Shown: in pieces, positions 14,559-15,699 of the stretch | How the letters are laid out: every line of letters starts with the position of its first letter | Position numbering within the stretch: position 1 is the stretch's first letter | Assembly: GCA_903939555.1 (NCBI GenBank) | Contig: CAJAHV010000044.1 | Coordinates: forward strand, 1 to 15,699 | DNA: 15,699 bases | Direction of reading: 5' to 3' | DNA from: an uncultured Alphaproteobacteria bacterium | Lineage (GTDB): Bacteria; Pseudomonadota; Alphaproteobacteria; Sphingomonadales; Sphingomonadaceae | Made by a program: the position numbers and the translations under genes | The notes under the pieces: generated by a model | Told to the model about the DNA's origin: nothing | Databases searched by the model: none | What the model saw: only the letters and a program-made list of their open reading frames with translations

Positions 14559-14677
14559 GTGCTGGTACAAGCATGATGCAGACGCGGGGGAGCAAGTCGA
14601 AAAAATCATGGGCGCAGCCTTTGCTGCCGGTGTCAAAACGTCTGGCCGCCGGCTGCGGCCCGCCGCGCACGCCTTGT

Positions 14678-14712
14678 GCCGAAATTTGCTGCAAGCCGAA
14701 ATTTTGTCGCAA
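14678..14712. repeat. Tandem direct repeat of 17 and 18 bp
   Basis: GCCGAAATTTGCTGCAA (14678-14694) is followed with no gap by GCCGAAATTTTGTCGCAA (14695-14712). The first ten bases and the last four (GCAA) are identical, and the middle differs by one inserted base and two changes. The pair lies at the border between normal-GC and AT-rich DNA, about 150 bp before the receptor start, as expected for a double regulator site. Confidence 0.55.
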
Positions 14713-14724
14713 ACATCTATTTTT

Positions 14725-14744
14725 CAATAACAATATTATTATTG
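14725..14744. repeat. AT-rich dyad CAATAA-N8-TTATTG
   Basis: Perfect 6-bp arms at 14725-14730 and 14739-14744 flank CAATATTA. It lies within the AT-rich stretch just downstream of the tandem repeat. In DNA this poor in GC a chance dyad is fairly likely. Confidence 0.3.
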
Positions 14745-14860
14745 GACTACATATTTCTGTTTGAGAATCAATATTTTTTACGAGCGTTATTATATTAGAT
14801 TTGTCTTGAGATATTGATGGTTATTTGTACTTTACAGTTATTGGGATTGGGAATAATCTG

Positions 14861-15699
14861 ATGAATGCAATCAACTATCTGAAATTGTTCTTGTTTGCGT
14901 CCACCGCGATGACCCAGACTGCGCAGGCGCAAACGGCGGCGGGCAATGCCCCGGGGGCGGCACCGCAAGCGGAATCGCCAACGGTGGAAGCGGACATCGT
15001 CGTGACCGCGCAACGGCGCGAGGAGCGTTTGCTCGATGTGCCGATCGCGGTTTCGGTGATCAACCCGGCATTGATGGAGCGCGCCGGCTTTCAGAACATC
15101 AACAACATGCAGGCCTTTGTTCCCAATCTGCAGATCAACCAGACCGTTGGTAACAGCTTCAGCCCGCTCATCACCATCCGCGGCCTGTCGCCATCCTCCG
15201 ACACCAGCCTGGCCCGCGACCAGCCAGTCGGCATTTATCTGGACGGCGTCCCGATCGCCAAATCGACCGGTTCGGCCTTCGATACTGTCGAGCTGGCGCG
15301 CGTCGAAGTCCTGCGCGGACCGCAGGGGACGCTGTATGGCAAGAACACGATCGGCGGCGCCGTGAACCTGGTCAGTGCCGAACCGACCGGCGAATTCGGT
15401 GGCACCGCCTGGCTCAGCTACGGGCAGTGGGATCGCGTCCAGAGCCGCGTGTCGGTAAACTTGCCAACCGTCGCCAATTTCAAGGTCAAGCTATCCTATT
15501 CCGGCAACAATAGCGGCGGTTACTGGCGCAACGCCGCGATTAACCGCGATTTCGGCAGCCAGAGCCTGATCGCCGGCCGCGCCGATGTGCTGTGGGAGCC
15601 GAGCAGCAATTTTTCGGCGCGCTATACCTATGACATCAGCGACGCCAAGGGGCGGCCGACGATGCTGGCGATCAATTCGATCGCGTCGACCTTCCCGGC
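14861..15699 (+). CDS. TonB-dependent outer-membrane receptor (partial, runs off right edge)
   Basis: The frame is open from ATG 14861 to the window end (279 codons plus 2 nt). A signal peptide of 23 residues ends TAQA before QTAAG. A low-complexity linker leads to a TonB box, ADIVVTAQRREE at 44-55. The plug domain follows, with DVPIAVSVI, ITIRGLSP at 104-111, GIYLDGVPIAK at 124-134 and VEVLRGPQGTLYGKNTIGGA at 148-167. From about 180 the first beta strands of the barrel appear (AWLSYGQWDR, VKLSYSGNN, SARYTYDIS). These receptors import siderophores, glycans, vitamins or aromatic compounds using energy from TonB-ExbBD. The substrate cannot be told from this part. Full proteins are usually 700-1000 residues. 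The GC-rich coding DNA contrasts with the AT-rich leader. A weak GGGA lies 8 nt before the ATG. Confidence 0.95.
   Translation, partial: MNAINYLKLFLFASTAMTQTAQAQTAAGNAPGAAPQAESPTVEADIVVTAQRREERLLDVPIAVSVINPALMERAGFQNINNMQAFVPNLQINQTVGNSFSPLITIRGLSPSSDTSLARDQPVGIYLDGVPIAKSTGSAFDTVELARVEVLRGPQGTLYGKNTIGGAVNLVSAEPTGEFGGTAWLSYGQWDRVQSRVSVNLPTVANFKVKLSYSGNNSGGYWRNAAINRDFGSQSLIAGRADVLWEPSSNFSARYTYDISDAKGRPTMLAINSIASTFP

Larger units (their letters stand above)
14350..14860. other. Intergenic region upstream of the TonB-dependent receptor
   Basis: In these 511 bp I see no credible gene. The left part (14350-14700) has normal GC. The right part (14701-14860) has about 42 G/C in 160 bp by hand count, roughly 26%, far below the rest of the window. 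The region contains inverted repeats at 14532-14558, 14560-14573 and 14725-14744, a tandem direct repeat at 14678-14712, and a separated pair of half-sites at 14761-14818. I found no confident -35/-10 pair, although TATATT at 14791-14796 is a fair -10 match. The layout suggests a heavily regulated receptor promoter. Confidence 0.7.

Noticed and set aside
14346..14636. 96-codon minus-strand frame in the gap before the TonB receptor
   Set aside because: It has low-complexity Ser/Arg/Ala composition, no motif, and overlaps the inverted repeats that look regulatory.
14350..14860. Mobile element or attachment site at the AT-rich gap
   Set aside because: No transposase or integrase fragment, no terminal inverted repeats with target duplication, and no tRNA end are visible. 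The dyads fit regulatory sites better.

Overview
The window looks like chromosome of a GC-rich alphaproteobacterium, most likely a sphingomonad (Sphingomonadales). This placement is an inference from the high GC content, the gsp gene set and order, a free-standing NDUFS4-like complex I subunit typical of alphaproteobacteria, a long-chain polyprenyl diphosphate synthase suited to Q-10, and a TonB-dependent receptor with an AT-rich promoter region. No database search was run.

Region 1 (1-10678, minus strand) is one continuous type II secretion system (T2SS) operon in the order gspC-D-E-F-G-H-I-J-K-L-M-N. GspN runs off the left edge. Adjacent genes overlap, mostly by the 4-nt ATGA/GTGA arrangement, so translation is probably coupled throughout. 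Together they encode the inner-membrane platform (C, F, L, M, N), the ATPase (E), the outer-membrane secretin (D), the major pseudopilin (G) and the minor pseudopilins (H, I, J, K). The prepilin peptidase GspO, a pilotin (GspS) and GspA/B are not in the window.

Region 2 (10679-11062) is a 384-bp divergent intergenic region. It holds candidate promoters for gspC (minus) and for a DEAD-box RNA helicase (plus), plus small inverted repeats that would lie in a long helicase leader.

Region 3 (11063-14349) holds housekeeping genes: an RhlE-like DEAD-box helicase with a Gly/Arg-rich tail (+), a small AroQ-type chorismate mutase (-), a polyprenyl diphosphate synthase (+) divergent from the mutase, and an NDUFS4-like complex I subunit (+). 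The last three touch ubiquinone biology: chorismate is the branch point for the quinone ring, the synthase makes the side chain, and complex I uses the quinone.

Region 4 (14350-15699) is a 511-bp intergenic region followed by the first 279 codons of a TonB-dependent outer-membrane receptor (+) that runs off the right edge. The last 160 bp of the gap is about 26% GC by hand count. The gap contains a tandem 17/18-bp direct repeat and several dyads, which makes it the least explained DNA in the window.

I did not find a new multi-gene system. The most interesting unexplained signal is the repeat-rich region upstream of the TonB receptor.
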